DNA from: Arthrobacter cupressi
GTDB taxonomy: Bacteria; Actinomycetota; Actinomycetes; Actinomycetales; Micrococcaceae
Direction of reading: 5' to 3'
Length of the DNA stretch: 64,000 nt
Assembly: GCF_900099975.1 (NCBI RefSeq)
Contig: NZ_FNEI01000004.1
Location: 248,001 to 312,000 of the forward strand
How positions within the stretch are numbered: the first letter of the stretch is position 1; each line of letters starts with the position of its first letter. Below the pieces are notes generated by a model. That model was not told where the DNA came from. It was given only the letters and a program-made list of their open reading frames with translations, and did not search any database. Below, one piece after another: positions 46,079-55,471 of the stretch. The position numbers and the translations under genes are program-made.

Positions 46079-47766
46079 GCCGTGGGGCTTCCTTTCGCCG
46101 GATCCGCTTTCCGTAGCGTCGCGGTGAAGACCGCGCCGCCGTCGTTGTGTACTTCCACGTCGCCGCCACGGCGCAGGCACACCAGACGCGTCAGGGGTAG
46201 CCCGAAGCCGCGGCCGCCGGCGCCGTCGGACGCCTTGGTGCTGTAGCCGCGCCGAAAGATATCCTCCCGTTCCGCGGGCGCGACGCCGGGACCGGAGTCC
46301 CGCACGGTAACCGTCACCGTTCCTGCCTCCTCGCTAAGCTTGACGCTGACTTTGCCGTCAGCGGAGCCGCTGGCAGCAGTCACAGCGCCGCCGGCAGCAT
46401 TCAGGCCGGCGGCGTCCATGGCATTGTCCACCAGGTTCCCGACGACGGTGGTCAGGTCGCGGGAGAATTCCTCGTCCACCCGGCCCAGGCGGGACGCGGC
46501 GTCCAGCTGCAGGGCTACGTTCCGTTCCCCGGCCAGGCTGCTCTTGGCGATCAGCAGGGCCGCGAGCGCGGGGTCGTGGATGCGGGAAGTGATGTCGTCC
46601 GAGAGCTTGTTGCGGCTGAGGCTCACGCCGTCCACGAAGCTGACCACCTCGTCGAACTCGCCCAGCTGGATGAGCCCGGAAATGGTGTGCAGTTGGTTGG
46701 CGAACTCGTGGGTTTGGGCGCGGAGGGTGTCCGTGGTGCTGCGCGTGCGGCCCAGTTCCTTCTCCAGCGAGGACAGCTCGGTGCGGTCACGCAGGGTGGT
46801 CACGGAGCCGATCACCCTGCCGCGGGCAGTGACCGGCTTGCGGTTAAGGACCACCAGCCGCTCCCCCACCAGGAGCAGGCGGTCCGGCTCGGGCTGCTCC
46901 GTGGTGAGGTCTTCCCGGAGCTGCCGCTGTACGCCCAGCTCGCCGAGGCTGCGGCCCACGCAGTCCTCCGGCAGGCCCAGGAACTCGCGGGCGCTCTCGT
47001 TGGCCACGGTGATCCGCTCCTGCGGGTCCAGGGCGATCACCCCTTCCTTGACGCCGTGCAGGATCGCCTCGCGGTGCTCCACCAGGCCGGCGATCTCCCC
47101 CGGTTCCAGGCCGAAGGTCTGCCGCTTGACGCGGCGGGACAGGAGCAGCGAACCGGCCGCGCCAAGCGCGAGGGAGACCCCCAGGTACACCAGCAGGTCC
47201 GGTACCGTCTCGCCGAAGCGTTCCAGCACTGAAGGATATTGGCGCCCGACGGCGACGATGCCCACCGTGTGTCCGGCGTCGTCGAGCACCGGGACGTGGG
47301 CCATCAGGGAAGGGCTGCCGCCGACGTCCATGGCCCCGGTCCAGGCCCGGCCCTGCAGGACCGTGCTGCCGCCCAGCGGCAACGGGGTCCCCACGGCGGC
47401 GGGGTCCTCGGGCGAGGTCAGGATGGTGCCGTCCGTCTTGGCCAGGATGACGATGCTGGCGCCGGATACCGTGCGCATGGACTCGGCAACCGACGGCAGG
47501 GCGGCCCCCTGCCGGGGTTCCGCCGTCGGAATCAGCGAACGGACGGTGGGGTTCGCGGCGAGGGATTCCGCCACCGCAAGCGCCCGGCGGCCCTCCACCC
47601 GCTCAAAGGCCGCGGCGGACTGCACCAGGGAAATCGCGACGACGCCCAGCAAGACCGCGAGGACGATCAGCAACTGCAAGGCCAGGTACTGGCCGGCGAG
47701 GGACAGGCGGTGCCTACGGCGGGGATGCGGGTTGCCGGGCTGCACGGGCTGCACGTCTTCGGGCAC
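46075..47766 (-). CDS. CitA/DcuS-type sensor histidine kinase
   Basis: A 563-residue membrane kinase. Transmembrane helices at about 23-48 and 188-208 flank an extracytoplasmic PAS-like (PDC) sensor domain of about 140 residues. A cytoplasmic PAS domain follows (about 225-335), then the phosphoacceptor H353 in QTHEFANQLHTISGLIQLGE. The catalytic domain has DLTTVVGNLVDNAMDA (N box) and a glycine-rich lid (DSGPGV, GGRGFGLPL). This family senses di- or tricarboxylates outside the cell. It is divergent from the tripartite tricarboxylate transporter, supporting a TctDE-like regulatory role. It lacks a HAMP domain, as usual for the family. Confidence 0.92.
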   Translation of the reverse strand: MPEDVQPVQPGNPHPRRRHRLSLAGQYLALQLLIVLAVLLGVVAISLVQSAAAFERVEGRRALAVAESLAANPTVRSLIPTAEPRQGAALPSVAESMRTVSGASIVILAKTDGTILTSPEDPAAVGTPLPLGGSTVLQGRAWTGAMDVGGSPSLMAHVPVLDDAGHTVGIVAVGRQYPSVLERFGETVPDLLVYLGVSLALGAAGSLLLSRRVKRQTFGLEPGEIAGLVEHREAILHGVKEGVIALDPQERITVANESAREFLGLPEDCVGRSLGELGVQRQLREDLTTEQPEPDRLLLVGERLVVLNRKPVTARGRVIGSVTTLRDRTELSSLEKELGRTRSTTDTLRAQTHEFANQLHTISGLIQLGEFDEVVSFVDGVSLSRNKLSDDITSRIHDPALAALLIAKSSLAGERNVALQLDAASRLGRVDEEFSRDLTTVVGNLVDNAMDAAGLNAAGGAVTAASGSADGKVSVKLSEEAGTVTVTVRDSGPGVAPAEREDIFRRGYSTKASDGAGGRGFGLPLTRLVCLRRGGDVEVHNDGGAVFTATLRKADPAKGSPTA

Positions 47767-47862
47767 GGGGTTCCTTCGGCTGGGGTTTCCCCTTCATTAT
47801 CCGGCCGCGGGACGCCAAGGGCCCATGACCACAATGAACAAAACAATCTTTGAGAACACAAG

Positions 47863-47892
47863 CGTGACCGGCGTCACGTCAAGTCATACGGT
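47863..47892 (+). promoter_or_regulatory. Operator-like palindrome and possible tctC promoter
   Basis: The 165-base divergent region between the kinase gene and tctC contains the 16-base palindrome CGTGAC-CGGC-GTCACG (47863-47878). GTGACC at its left edge (47864-47869) and TACGGT (47887-47892) form a -35/-10-like pair with a 17-base spacer. The palindrome would therefore overlap the promoter. Binding by the adjacent response regulator is an inference. Confidence 0.4.
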
Positions 47893-47931
47893 GAATGCAA
47901 CTCCCACCAATGATGAGAAGAGGAACACAAG

Positions 47932-48945
47932 ATGCGTCGATTGAACGCACTGCGCGCCATTGCCGTCGCTGCAGGACTTGCAATCGCGGCCACCGGCTGC
48001 GGCGTCACCAGCGGCGGTGGCTCCGCCGCCACCAGCGGAAGCGCTGCGGATTCGGGCCCGCTCACCGGGCTGCGAATCATGGTCCCCAACACCGCAGGCG
48101 GCGGCTATGACACCACCGCCCGCACCGCGGCCAAGGTCATGAACGACACCAAGACCGCCACCAACGTGGAGGTCTTCAACCTCGCCGGCGCCGGCGGCAC
48201 GGTGGGCCTGGCCCGCCTCGTCAACGAAAAAGGCAACAAGGACCTCACCATGCTGATGGGCCTGGGTGTGGTGGGCGCGAGCTACACCAACAAGTCCGAA
48301 GCCAAGCTGACCGCCACCACTCCCCTGGCCCGCCTGATCCAGGAACCGGGCGCCATCATGGTCCCCAAGGATTCTCCGTACAAGACCATCGGCGAACTGG
48401 TTGACGCGTGGAAGAAGGATCCGTCCAAGCTGGCCGTCGGCGGCGGCTCCAGCCCGGGCGGCCCGGACCACCTGCTCCCCATGCAGCTGGCACAGGCCGT
48501 GGGCATCGATCCCAAGAAGGTCAACTTCGTCTCCTTCGACGGCGGTGGCGACCTCCTGCCCGCCATCCTCGGCAACAAGATCGGCTTCGCCGCGTCCGGC
48601 GCCGGGGAATACATCCAGCAGATCAAGACCGGTTCCGTACGCGTCCTGGCCACCAGCGGCGCAGAGCGGCTGGAAGGCGTCGACGCCCCCACCTTCAAGG
48701 AATCCGGCATCGACCTCGAATTCACCAACTGGCGCGGCATCGTGGCCCCTCCGGGTGTTAGCGACGCCGACCGTGACCGCATCGTGGCCGCCCTGACCAA
48801 GATGCACGGCACCGACGAATGGAAGGCCGCCCTGAAGGACCACGGCTGGACCGACGCCTTCATCACCGGCGAAGAATTCAGCACCTTCCTGAAGGAACAG
48901 GACACGCGGGTCGCCGACGTCCTCTCGAAGCTGGGGCTGGCGTGA
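47932..48945 (+). CDS. tctC: Tripartite tricarboxylate transporter substrate-binding lipoprotein TctC
   Basis: A 337-residue extracytoplasmic binding protein of the TctC family. The N-terminus is a lipoprotein signal peptide with a lipobox ending ATGC, followed by a Gly/Ser linker. The mature domain has VPNTAGGGYDTTARTAA, the loop that binds carboxylates, then NLAGAGGTVGLARLV and SFDGGGDLLPAILGNKIGFA. It delivers citrate or another tri- or dicarboxylate to TctAB. The start has an AAGAGGAA site. The stop overlaps the tctB GTG start by four bases. Confidence 0.93.
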   Translation: MRRLNALRAIAVAAGLAIAATGCGVTSGGGSAATSGSAADSGPLTGLRIMVPNTAGGGYDTTARTAAKVMNDTKTATNVEVFNLAGAGGTVGLARLVNEKGNKDLTMLMGLGVVGASYTNKSEAKLTATTPLARLIQEPGAIMVPKDSPYKTIGELVDAWKKDPSKLAVGGGSSPGGPDHLLPMQLAQAVGIDPKKVNFVSFDGGGDLLPAILGNKIGFAASGAGEYIQQIKTGSVRVLATSGAERLEGVDAPTFKESGIDLEFTNWRGIVAPPGVSDADRDRIVAALTKMHGTDEWKAALKDHGWTDAFITGEEFSTFLKEQDTRVADVLSKLGLA

Positions 48946-49457
48946 GCCAAAAAACTGACGCCGGAACTCCGGCAAGCAAAGGCCGCTCCGAGCTTGGCAT
49001 CGCTGCCCTGCTCGGGGCGGCCGGCGCCGTCGTCCTCGTGGACGCATCCCGCATTGCCGCACCGTACTCCCAGTCCGATCCAGTGGGTCCGCGCACCATG
49101 CCGCTCGTCATTGGAGTCCTGCTGCTGGTCTCCGCCGCGGCGCTGGCCGTCAATGTGCTGCGCGGCGGCCGGGGCCAGGCGGAGGAGGGCGAGGATGTGG
49201 ACCTGACCCACCCCTCGGACTGGAAGACCGTCCTTCCCCTGGTGGGGGCCTTCGTGCTGAACATCCTGCTGATCGACGCCGCCGGCTGGGTCATTTCCGG
49301 CACGGTGCTTTTCTGGGGAAGCGTCTGGGCCCTGGGCAGCCGCCACTACATCCGGGACGGGCTCATCTCATTGGGCCTGGCGCTGGCCACTTTCTACGGT
49401 TTCTACTTCGGCCTGGGCATCAAGCTTCCCGCCGGAATCCTGGCAGGAGTTCTCTGA
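48942..49457 (+). CDS. tctB: Tripartite tricarboxylate transporter small membrane subunit TctB
   Basis: A 171-residue protein with four predicted transmembrane segments, typical of Tct[58 protein letters not shown] and [20 protein letters not shown]. The characteristic GPRTMP segment is present ([13 protein letters not shown]). The start is the GTG at 48942, which overlaps the tctC stop as GTGA. One base separates its stop from tctA. Confidence 0.9.
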   Translation: MSQKTDAGTPASKGRSELGIAALLGAAGAVVLVDASRIAAPYSQSDPVGPRTMPLVIGVLLLVSAAALAVNVLRGGRGQAEEGEDVDLTHPSDWKTVLPLVGAFVLNILLIDAAGWVISGTVLFWGSVWALGSRHYIRDGLISLGLALATFYGFYFGLGIKLPAGILAGVL

Positions 49458-49458
49458 C

Positions 49459-50988
49459 ATGGATACCCTCGATCTCCTCATGCAGGGCTTCAGCACCGCG
49501 CTGACGCCCATGAACCTGCTGTACGCCTGCATCGGCGTGCTCCTGGGCACCGCCGTGGGCGTGCTGCCCGGCATCGGACCCGCGATGGCTGTGGCGCTGC
49601 TCCTGCCGGTGACGTACAACCTCGGCCCCACCAGTGCCCTCATCATGTTTGCCGGCATCTATTACGGCGGCATGTACGGCGGCTCCACCACCTCCATCCT
49701 GCTCAACACGCCGGGCGAATCCTCCACGGTCATCACCGCAATCGAAGGCCACAAGATGGCCAAAGCCGGCCGGGCCGCGCAGGCCCTCGCGACGGCGGCC
49801 ATCGGCTCCTTCGTGGCCGGCACCATCGGCACGGCGCTATTGGCCGTCTGCGCACCGTTCGTGGTGAAGTTCGCGGTGAGCCTTGGCCCGTCCAGTTACC
49901 TGGCCATCATGGTGCTGGGCCTGCTGACGGTCACCGCGGTGCTCGGTTCGTCCAAGATCCGCGGCTTCGCCTCGCTGGGCCTTGGCCTGGCGATCGGGCT
50001 CGTGGGCCTGGACCCCGTGACCGGCCAGCAGCGCCTGGTGTTCGGCATCCCGCTGCTGTCTGACGGCATCGATATTGTGGTGGTGGCCGTGGCCATCTTC
50101 GCCGTCGGCGAGGCCCTCTGGATCGCCGCCCACCTGCGGCGGAACAAAATGGAGACCATCCCGGTGGGCCAGCCATGGATGGGCAAGAAGGACTGGCGCC
50201 GTTCCTGGAAACCGTGGCTGCGCGGCACCGCCTTCGGTTTCCCCTTTGGCGCCATGCCGGCGGGCGGCGCCGAGGTTCCCACCTTCCTGTCCTACGTGAC
50301 AGAGAAGAAGCTCAGCAAGCACCCCGAGGAATTCGGGCACGGCGCCATCGAAGGCGTGGCCGGACCGGAAGCGGCGAACAACGCCTCGGCCGCGGGCACC
50401 CTGACCCCGCTGCTGGCCCTCGGCCTGCCCACCAACGCGACGGCGGCGGTGATGCTGGCGGCGCTGGTGCAGTTCGGCATCCAGCCCGGCCCCTTGCTGT
50501 TCGAGAACGAGCCGGTTCTCGTGTGGGGCCTGATCGCCAGCCTCTTCATCGGCAATACGCTGTTGCTGCTGATCAACCTGCCCATGGCACCGCTCTGGGC
50601 CAAGTTGCTGCAGATCCCGCGCCCGTACCTTTACGCGGGGATCCTGTTCTTCGCTACCCTGGGTGCCTTCTCGGTCAACATGCAGGCCTTCGACCTGGTC
50701 CTGCTGCTGGTGCTCGGCGCCCTCGGCTTTGCGATGCGCCGCTATGGCCTGCCGGTGCTTCCCCTGATCATCGGCCTCATCCTCGGCCCGCGGATCGAGG
50801 GCCAGCTGCGCAAGTCGCTGCAACTCAGCGGCGGGGACGTCTCCGGACTCTTCAACGAGCCGGTCGGCGTGGTGGTCTACATCCTCGTGGTCATCCTGCT
50901 GGCCCTGCCGCTTTTCATCCGGCTGTGGCGGAAGTTCAGGCCGCAGAAACCCGGTGCGATGCACGTGGAGGACCAGATCCACGCATAA
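49459..50988 (+). CDS. tctA: Tripartite tricarboxylate transporter large membrane subunit TctA
   Basis: A 509-residue permease with about 12 hydrophobic segments. Family signatures include [21 protein letters not shown] near the N-terminus, [25 protein letters not shown], and the second copy [20 protein letters not shown] and [20 protein letters not shown]. It forms the channel driven by sodium or proton gradients with TctB and TctC. It is the last gene of the operon and is followed by a strong terminator. Confidence 0.95.
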   Translation: MDTLDLLMQGFSTALTPMNLLYACIGVLLGTAVGVLPGIGPAMAVALLLPVTYNLGPTSALIMFAGIYYGGMYGGSTTSILLNTPGESSTVITAIEGHKMAKAGRAAQALATAAIGSFVAGTIGTALLAVCAPFVVKFAVSLGPSSYLAIMVLGLLTVTAVLGSSKIRGFASLGLGLAIGLVGLDPVTGQQRLVFGIPLLSDGIDIVVVAVAIFAVGEALWIAAHLRRNKMETIPVGQPWMGKKDWRRSWKPWLRGTAFGFPFGAMPAGGAEVPTFLSYVTEKKLSKHPEEFGHGAIEGVAGPEAANNASAAGTLTPLLALGLPTNATAAVMLAALVQFGIQPGPLLFENEPVLVWGLIASLFIGNTLLLLINLPMAPLWAKLLQIPRPYLYAGILFFATLGAFSVNMQAFDLVLLLVLGALGFAMRRYGLPVLPLIIGLILGPRIEGQLRKSLQLSGGDVSGLFNEPVGVVVYILVVILLALPLFIRLWRKFRPQKPGAMHVEDQIHA

Positions 50989-51014
50989 GCGGCCTCCGGC
51001 TCCCGGTTAAGGAA

Positions 51015-51053
51015 CGACGGCGGGCGGCACCCCCAAGGTGCCGCCCGCCGTCG
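51015..51053 (+). terminator. Strong GC hairpin after tctA
   Basis: A perfect 17-bp stem (51015-51031/51037-51053) with a five-base loop lies 26 bases after the tctA stop and is followed by GGCTTTA. It probably ends the tctCBA transcript. It may also act on transcripts coming from pstB on the other strand. Confidence 0.75.
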
Positions 51054-51065
51054 GGCTTTAAGGGG

Positions 51066-51131
51066 CCCATCGACTGCTGAGCAGATGTCGTTATCAGGGA
51101 CCAGAACGACGTCTACGCAGCAATCGATGGG
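51066..51131 (-). terminator. Long imperfect hairpin after pstB
   Basis: Arms of 27 bases (51066-51092 and 51105-51131) pair around a 12-base loop. In minus-strand RNA there are two G-U pairs and two mismatches, fewer than on the plus strand, so it is probably made by the pst transcript, whose last stop is at 51138. No T-run follows, so it may stabilise the mRNA end rather than terminate it. Confidence 0.5.
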
Positions 51132-51137
51132 AGGCGG

Positions 51138-51917
51138 TCACCCGAAGCGGCCGGAGACGTAGTCTTCCGTGGCTTTCTGGGCAGGGTTATTGAAGATCGT
51201 TGTGGTATCCGCGAACTCGATCAGCTTGCCGGGCTTGCCGGTGCCGGCGATGTTGAAGAACGCCGTCCTGTCCGAGACGCGGGCAGCCTGCTGCATGTTG
51301 TGGGTCACGATCACCACGGTGTACTGGTCCTTGAGCTCGTTGATGAGGTCCTCGACGGCCAAGGTGGAGATGGGGTCCAGCGCGGAGCAGGGCTCGTCCA
51401 TCAGGATGACCTGCGGCTCCACGGCGATGGCGCGGGCGATGCAGAGGCGCTGCTGCTGGCCGCCGGACAGGCCGGAGCCGGGCTTCTCCAGCCGGTCCTT
51501 GACCTCGTTCCAGAGGTTGGCGCCGCGCAGGGACTTCTCCACCAGGGCGTCGGCCTCGCCCTTGGAGATCTTCTTGTTGTTCAGCTTCACGCCGGCCAGC
51601 ACGTTGTCGCGGATGGACATGGTGGGGAACGGGTTGGGCCGCTGGAAGACCATGCCCACCTGGGTGCGCACGGTCACCGGGTCCACGCCCGGGCCGTAGA
51701 GGTTGTCGCCGTCGAGCAGCACCTCGCCCTCCACACGCGCCCCCGGAAGGACCTCGTGCATGCGGTTCAGGGTACGCAGGAAGGTGGACTTGCCGCAGCC
51801 GGACGGACCGATGAAAGCCGTCACCGACTTGGCCTCGATGTTAATGTTGACGCCCTCGACGGCCAGGAAATTGCCGTAGTAGACGTTCAGGTCCTTGACG
51901 TCGATCCGCTTAGACAT
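51138..51917 (-). CDS. pstB: Phosphate ABC transporter ATP-binding protein PstB
   Basis: A 259-residue ABC ATPase. Walker A is GPSGCGKST (37-45), the signature is [14 protein letters not shown], Walker B is [13 protein letters not shown], and the switch His is in [28 protein letters not shown] and the C-terminal DYVSGRFG are PstB-specific. It energises high-affinity phosphate import through PstC and PstA. The last gene of pstSCAB; pstA ends 45 bases upstream. No phoU follows here. Confidence 0.97.
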   Translation of the reverse strand: MSKRIDVKDLNVYYGNFLAVEGVNINIEAKSVTAFIGPSGCGKSTFLRTLNRMHEVLPGARVEGEVLLDGDNLYGPGVDPVTVRTQVGMVFQRPNPFPTMSIRDNVLAGVKLNNKKISKGEADALVEKSLRGANLWNEVKDRLEKPGSGLSGGQQQRLCIARAIAVEPQVILMDEPCSALDPISTLAVEDLINELKDQYTVVIVTHNMQQAARVSDRTAFFNIAGTGKPGKLIEFADTTTIFNNPAQKATEDYVSGRFG

Positions 51918-51962
51918 GGTGTTCCTTCAATGCAGTGGTGGGAAGAATATGGCGGCGGCCGC

Positions 51963-53072
51963 TCATCGGCCGGCCTTGGGGGCGAAGATCCGTGCGATCA
52001 AGCGGGCTGCGAGGTTCAGCAGCATCACCAGGATGATCAGCACCAGAGCCGCGCCCCACGCCCGCTGGTCCGAGGGACCGGGGTTGGAGGGCGAGGTGGG
52101 GTTGAGGATCTGCGTATAAATGAACGTAGGCAGCGAGGCCATCCAGCCGCCGAAGACGTTGTTGTTGATGCTGGTGGCGAAACCGGCGGTGACCAGGATG
52201 GGAGCAGTTTCACCGATCACTCGGGCGATCGCAAGGGTGACGCCGGACGCGATGCCGGAGATCGCCGTCGGGATGACCACCTTCAGGATGGTCCGCCACT
52301 TCCGCACGCCCAGCGCGTAGGAGGCCTCGCGCAGTTCGTTCGGGACGATCTTGAGCATTTCCTCGCTGGAGCGCACCACCACCGGGATCATCAGGACGGA
52401 GAGCGCGACGGCGGCGACCGCACCGGTCTTGGTGCCCGGCCCGACGAGGGCGAAGAAGAACGCCGCGGCGAACAGGCCGGCCACGATCGACGGGATGCCT
52501 GTCATGACGTCCACGAAGAAGGTGATGGCACGGGCCAGGGGGCGGTCGTTGCCGTATTCCACCAGGTAGATCGCGGTGAGCAGGCCCACCGGTACCGAGA
52601 TGACGGTGGCCAGCAGGGTGATCTGCACGGTGCCGAGCAGGGCGTGGTAGACGCCGCCAAGCACCCTGGTGCCCTCGTCGACGCTCTTGTTGTCGAGGGT
52701 GCCGGTGATGCCGTTCATGGAGGTGCCGAGGAAGCCGGGGGTGATGATGCCGGGGATGCCGTTGACCAGCACAGTCCAGATCACCGAAACCAGCGGCAGC
52801 AGCGCCACCAGGAACGCCCCGACCACCAGGCAGGTGGCCAGCTTGTCCTTGGCCTTGCGGGCGCCTTCCACTGCGCCGCTCCAGGACACGAGGCCCACGG
52901 TGAAGAGGATCGCGGAAACCACGCCCCAGCTGAGGACGTTGAAGCCGATGAGGGCGAGGATGGCGGCACCGAGCACCAGCGCGACGGCGAGCACCACGTA
53001 CGGTGCGTACCCCGGCAGCTGGCCCTTGGTCAGCGCGGAGCGTTTGCGGGTTACGGGGGCTGTGAGGGTCAT
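51963..53072 (-). CDS. pstA: Phosphate ABC transporter permease PstA
   Basis: A 369-residue permease, longer than E. coli PstA because of an N-terminal extension of about 70-80 residues with extra hydrophobic segments, common in actinobacteria. The ABC permease EAA loop is visible as REASYALGVRKWRTILKVVI, along with MTGIPSIVAGLFAAAFF and IARVIGETAPILVTAGFA. The ATG overlaps the pstC stop by one base (TAATG), so the two permeases are translationally coupled. Confidence 0.95.
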   Translation of the reverse strand: MTLTAPVTRKRSALTKGQLPGYAPYVVLAVALVLGAAILALIGFNVLSWGVVSAILFTVGLVSWSGAVEGARKAKDKLATCLVVGAFLVALLPLVSVIWTVLVNGIPGIITPGFLGTSMNGITGTLDNKSVDEGTRVLGGVYHALLGTVQITLLATVISVPVGLLTAIYLVEYGNDRPLARAITFFVDVMTGIPSIVAGLFAAAFFFALVGPGTKTGAVAAVALSVLMIPVVVRSSEEMLKIVPNELREASYALGVRKWRTILKVVIPTAISGIASGVTLAIARVIGETAPILVTAGFATSINNNVFGGWMASLPTFIYTQILNPTSPSNPGPSDQRAWGAALVLIILVMLLNLAARLIARIFAPKAGR

Positions 53073-54004
53073 TAGTTCGCTCCCGAGAATTCTTTGTGCT
53101 TGGTGATGATCCAGCGCGCCACCATATTCACGCCCAGGGTGATGACGAACAACACCAGGCCGGCTGCGATCAGGGTGTTGACCTTCAGGCCGCTGGCCTC
53201 CGGGAAGTTGAGCGCGATTTCTGCGGCGATGGTCTGGTTGCCGCTCTGGATGAGGCTGGCGGTCAGGACGCCGGAGGAGAGCACCAGGGCCACGGCCATG
53301 GTTTCGCCGAGGGCGCGGCCCAGGCCGAGCATGACGGCACTGATGATGCCGGGCCGGCCGAACGGCAGCACGGCCATCTTGATCATTTCCCAGCGGGTGG
53401 CGCCGAGGGCGAGCGCGGCTTCCTCATGCAGCTTGGGGGTCTGCAGGAAGATTTCGCGGCTCAGGGAGGTGATGATCGGCAGCACCATGACGGACAGCAC
53501 GATGCCGGCGGTCAGGATGGTCTTGCCGGTGGCGGAGGCCGGCCCCTGGAAGATCGGCAACCAGCCCAGGTTGTTCGCCAGCCAGTCGTAGGCCGGGGCG
53601 ATTTCCTTGGCCAGGAAGGCGGCACCCCAGGCGCCGTACACCACGGAAGGGATGGCGGCGAGGAGGTCGATCACGTAGCCCAGGCCGGAGGCGAGGCGGC
53701 GCGGGGCATAGTGCGAGATGAACAGGGCCACCCCGATAGCCACGGGGGTGGCGATCACCAGGGCGATCAGGGCCGCGATGAGCGTGCCCAGGACGATCGG
53801 CCAGATGTAGGCGATGAAGCCCTGGCCGCCTTGGATGTCGGCCGCCGGGGCCACGAAGGCCGGGATGGCCTGGACAACCAGGAAAAGTGCGACGCCGAAC
53901 AGGACGGCGAGGATGAGGCATCCCGCGGTCAGGGCGGCTCCGGAGAAGACCTTGTCCCCGGCGCGGCCGGCGCCCTGGGAAGTGGTCAAGGAGTTGGTGG
54001 TCAC
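53072..54004 (-). CDS. pstC: Phosphate ABC transporter permease PstC
   Basis: A 310-residue permease with six core membrane segments. Family marks are LLAAIPSVVYGAWGAAFLA, then LHEEAALALGATRWEMIKMAVLPFGRPG (EAA loop) and GLGRALGETMAVALVLSSG. I chose the GTG at 54004 (MTTNSLTT) because AAGGTAG lies about five bases upstream. The ATG at 54019 in frame lacks a ribosome site, and longer frames run through the hairpins behind pstS. Confidence 0.93.
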   Translation of the reverse strand: MTTNSLTTSQGAGRAGDKVFSGAALTAGCLILAVLFGVALFLVVQAIPAFVAPAADIQGGQGFIAYIWPIVLGTLIAALIALVIATPVAIGVALFISHYAPRRLASGLGYVIDLLAAIPSVVYGAWGAAFLAKEIAPAYDWLANNLGWLPIFQGPASATGKTILTAGIVLSVMVLPIITSLSREIFLQTPKLHEEAALALGATRWEMIKMAVLPFGRPGIISAVMLGLGRALGETMAVALVLSSGVLTASLIQSGNQTIAAEIALNFPEASGLKVNTLIAAGLVLFVITLGVNMVARWIITKHKEFSGAN

Positions 54005-54037
54005 GTCTACCTTCAGCATCTGTGCGGAAAATGGCCA

Positions 54038-54132
54038 AGTTCCCTGCCCCGCCTCGGGCGGTATGCCGTCTGCGGCGGGACAGGGAACTGCGGTTTCCGG
54101 GCCGGCGGCACCGGGCTGGTGCCGCCGGCCCG
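54038..54132 (-). terminator. Two tandem hairpins between pstS and pstC
   Basis: The first hairpin, 10 bases past the pstS stop, is a perfect 15-bp stem with a five-base loop (54098-54112/54118-54132). The second has 16-base arms with one mismatch (54038-54053/54074-54089). They lie between the binding-protein gene and the permease genes. Such structures commonly let more pstS than pstCAB mRNA accumulate, by partial termination or by blocking 3' decay. Confidence 0.7.
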
Positions 54133-54141
54133 AAGGGGTCC

Positions 54142-55260
54142 TTAGGACTTGGCCTTGATGGACTCGATGGCGGCCTTGGCCTTCTCCTGCAGCGCCGCGG
54201 ACAGCGGAGCGGACTTGGCGGCGTCGGCGGCGGCCTTCTGGCCTTCCTCGGAGACAACGTAGCTCTCGAAGGCCTTCACGAGGTCCGCGGTTTCCTTCTT
54301 GTCGTAGGTGGTGCAGACGACGTGGTAGGAGACCAGGACAACCGGGTAGACGCCGGCCTCGGTGGTCTTGCGGTCCAGCTTGATGGCGAAGTCGGTGGCG
54401 GCGCGGCCGTCGGCCTGCTTGCTGATTTCGACGGCCTTGGCGGCGGCCTCGGCGGAGATCTTCACGAACTCGCTGCCGACCTTGATCTGGGCGGTGCCCA
54501 GCTTGCCGGAGACGGCGGAGTCGTCGGCGTAGGTCACGGCACCGGGGGTGTCGGTGACGGTCTTGACGACGCCGGAGGTGCCCTTGGCGTTCTCGCCCTT
54601 CAGGGAAGCCGGCCACACGCCGTCGGCCTTGTCGGTCCAGACGTCAGCGGCTGCGGCGGAGAGGTACTCGGTGAAATTCTTGGTGGTGCCCGAGTCGTCC
54701 GAGCGGTTCACCGGGGTGACCTTGAGGTCCGGGAGCTTGGCGTCCGGGTTCAGGGCGGCGATTGCCGGGTCGTTCCACTTGGCGATCTGGCCGCGGAAGA
54801 TCTTGGCCACGGTGGCGGCGTCAAGCTTCAGCTCGGTGATGTCGGGCAGGTTGAAGGCCACGGCGATCGGGGAGATGTAGACCGGGATGTCGATGGCGCC
54901 GTCGGGGCCGCACTTGGCCTTGGAAGCGGCGAGTTCTTCGTCCTTGAGGTAGGCGTCGGAGCCGGCGAACTGTGCCGAGCCGTCGATGATGGCCTTGCGG
55001 CCCGCGCCGGAGCCGTCCGGGGAGTACTGCACGGTGGCGCCCGGGTTCGCGGAAGCGAAGTTGGTCTTCCAGGCATCCATGGCCGCGCCCTGCGAGGAGG
55101 CGCCGATGCCGGTCAGGGTGCCGGTGACCTTGGCGCCGGCGGCAGACGGGGCGGCGGTGTTGGCGCCGGCCGGGTTGTCGGAACCACAAGCGGTGAGCGC
55201 CAGGGCGCCAGCTGCGATGACCGCGATTGCCGCGTTGCGGCCGAAGCGAGTTGCCTTCAC
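54142..55260 (-). CDS. pstS: Phosphate-binding lipoprotein PstS
   Basis: A 372-residue extracytoplasmic phosphate receptor. The signal peptide ends in a lipobox (LALTAC) and the mature part starts GSDNPAGANT. The ligand-binding segments are visible: GIGASSQGAAMDAW, YSPDGSGAGRKAI and FAGSDAYL, then VNRSDDSGTTKNFTEYL. The start is a GTG at 55260; the frame is open further upstream but the signal peptide begins here. An AAGGGG site lies about 10 bases before it. It is the first gene of pstSCAB and is controlled by the PHO box at 55386-55403. Confidence 0.95.
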   Translation of the reverse strand: MKATRFGRNAAIAVIAAGALALTACGSDNPAGANTAAPSAAGAKVTGTLTGIGASSQGAAMDAWKTNFASANPGATVQYSPDGSGAGRKAIIDGSAQFAGSDAYLKDEELAASKAKCGPDGAIDIPVYISPIAVAFNLPDITELKLDAATVAKIFRGQIAKWNDPAIAALNPDAKLPDLKVTPVNRSDDSGTTKNFTEYLSAAAADVWTDKADGVWPASLKGENAKGTSGVVKTVTDTPGAVTYADDSAVSGKLGTAQIKVGSEFVKISAEAAAKAVEISKQADGRAATDFAIKLDRKTTEAGVYPVVLVSYHVVCTTYDKKETADLVKAFESYVVSEEGQKAAADAAKSAPLSAALQEKAKAAIESIKAKS

Positions 55261-55385
55261 TTTGATGTACCCCTTCCAGGGATTCTCAGATGCGTGCCGA
55301 TGGAGGGTCGGCTGTTGGGAGATTCGTACTCGTTTTGTACCTTGATCGACGGTAAGAGCCTCAGGTAACGGGATCGGCGGTCCAA

Positions 55386-55403
55386 GGTGAACGGAGGGTG
55401 AAC
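55386..55403 (-). promoter_or_regulatory. PHO box (PhoP-binding direct repeats) of the pst operon
   Basis: On the minus strand GTTCACC occurs twice, at 55403-55397 and 55392-55386, exactly 11 bases apart (GTTCACCCTCC then GTTCACCTTGG). Actinobacterial PhoP binds 11-base direct repeats of this type (GTTCACC core). The site lies about 126 bases upstream of the pstS start in an intergenic region, the expected place for phosphate-starvation activation. Confidence 0.8.
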
Positions 55404-55471
55404 GGAAGCGGACCATTCGCTTACATATGCGGCGCCGCCCTTGCGCCTTTGCTCCTGAATAGACTTGAGGC

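Noticed and set aside
53072..54616. A longer pstC beginning upstream of 54019
   Set aside because: The extra residues are out-of-frame pstS sequence and run through the two intercistronic hairpins.
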